Notes under the pieces: generated by a model
Database searches by the model: none
Seen by the model: the letters and a program-made list of their open reading frames with translations, nothing else
What the model was told of the DNA's origin: nothing
Part shown: positions 63,222-64,000 of the stretch, one piece after another
Position numbering within the stretch: the first letter of the stretch is position 1
Layout of the letters: the number at the start of each line of letters is the position of its first letter
Assembly (NCBI RefSeq): GCF_004210375.1
Contig: NC_134834.1
Location: forward strand, 18,097,027-18,161,026
Direction of reading: 5' to 3'
Length of the DNA: 64,000 bases
DNA from: Tachypleus tridentatus
Lineage: Eukaryota > Arthropoda > Merostomata > Xiphosura > Limulidae
Program-made: the position numbers and the translations under genes

Positions 63222-64000
63222 TACAGTACCTTGCTGGAAGTATTCACCCCTACCAATAATGTCACATTGTGATGAAATCCAAATAATGCAAACACCTTTT
63301 TTAGTGAACTTGTTTGTATTTACAACTCTAGTGATCAAACTTAATTGTTATGTTTGAAGGATGTTGTATGTCACCAAAACCAAAACCTCCAAAGTAAATA
63401 TATAAATTGAAATTTGCTGATTGCGTAAGTATACAGTCCCCTAAGTTAGCAATCTATGGAAACACCTATAACAACAATTACTGCTGTGAGTACTCTTGGA
63501 TAAGTCTCTCTGTACAATGGGATGGCATACTTATGATCATTGTTCCTGGCGGAATTGCTCCAATTCAAAAAAGTTCATTGGAAATTGTTAATGGACAATC
63601 ATTGGATTCAAGTGAGGAATTTAACTGGGGCCACTTTAGGATATTCACTTTCTTCTTTTAAACCACTGTAGTGTGGTTTTGGCCTTGTGCTTGGGTCATT
63701 GTCCAGTTGGAATGCGAACTTTCCACCCAGTTTTAGATCCTTGACTGACTCAAGGAGGTTTGCCTCAAGGAATCGAAGGTACTTTGCACCATCAATCATC
63801 ATCTCAATCTGGACAAGTTCCTGCAGGTGATAAACATCCCATAACACCATGATGTCACCACCATGTTTGAGAGTTGGAAAGGTGTTCACTGGGTGATTAT
63901 TGTTGGACCAGACGTAACACTTTAAACTTAGAACATAAAACTCACTTTTGTTTCTCTTCTGGTCACAAAACTTTCTGTCACATGTCTGCAGTATCATTTA
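63222..64000 (-). mobile_element. Tc1-like DNA transposon, cut by the window edge
   Basis: Begins TACAGTACCTTGCTGGAAGT and continues ATTCACCCC, the kind of terminal inverted repeat known from Tc1-like elements, with a TA at the outer edge. The other end lies beyond the window. A transposase relic is on the minus strand. Confidence 0.75.
63608..63997 (-). pseudogene. Tc1-like transposase, decayed C-terminal half
   Basis: The minus-strand frame contains YVW at 28-30, PTLKHGGDIMVLWDV at about 41-55, DGAKYLRFLE and KFAFQLDNDPS (residues 93-103). These match the vkhGGgsvMvWG and FQqDNdP blocks of Tc1 transposases; the Asp in QLDND is the second catalytic residue. The expected WPSQSPDLNPIE block with the third acidic residue is not present in this frame: after KPHYSGLKEE the match fades, and the frame ends at VKFLT. 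The first catalytic Asp would lie beyond the window edge. Not functional. Confidence 0.72.

Noticed and set aside
63407-63661. 84-codon plus-strand open frame
   Set aside because: It lies antisense within the Tc1-like element and has no domain.

Overview
This is a stretch of an AT-rich invertebrate nuclear genome with spliced genes, abundant tRNA-derived SINEs and large tandem arrays. Two genes encode arthropod-type gustatory receptors. The dominant SINE (about 270 bp, in both orientations, roughly 25 copies in 36 kb) looks to me like one from horseshoe crab genomes, so my best guess is a xiphosuran chelicerate. That assignment rests on memory and was not searched.

Layout: 1-27,955 is one 35-bp satellite array of about 800 units that continues off the left edge. 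It carries 279/280-bp higher-order repeats and larger internal duplications, and it fades into diverged units up to about 28,170. From 28.2 to 34 kb there are SINEs, a 56-bp minisatellite and a 25-bp x 4 repeat. From 34.2 to 49.0 kb lie two gustatory receptor genes in tail-to-tail orientation: one on + (34,222-38,371) and one on - (48,959-42,688). I reconstructed four coding exons for each. Exons 2 and 3 have identical lengths in both genes (23 and 30 codons), all junctions are phase 0, and both end in the family's TYTVILIQ motif. Their introns hold SINEs, and gene 2 also holds a 79-bp minisatellite. From 49 to 52.6 kb is SINE-rich intergenic DNA, and from 52.6 to 55.3 kb a 43-bp minisatellite. 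From 56.6 kb a gene for a nose-resistant-to-fluoxetine (NRF-6)-like protein begins. Its signal peptide, a Ser/Thr/Glu-rich linker and most of the NRF domain are visible in two exons; the acyltransferase-like membrane part was not found in the window. A putative MITE sits in its first intron, and a decayed Tc1-like transposon starts at 63,222 and runs off the right edge.

The two receptors are probably ligand-gated chemosensory channels and are old tandem-inverted paralogues. Nothing links the NRF-like gene to them functionally. Most of the window is repeat. The most distinctive structures are the hierarchically organised satellite with an AATAAA hexamer in nearly every unit, and the receptor pair with a shared promoter-proximal motif. 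All coordinates and repeat periods were counted by hand from the sequence.
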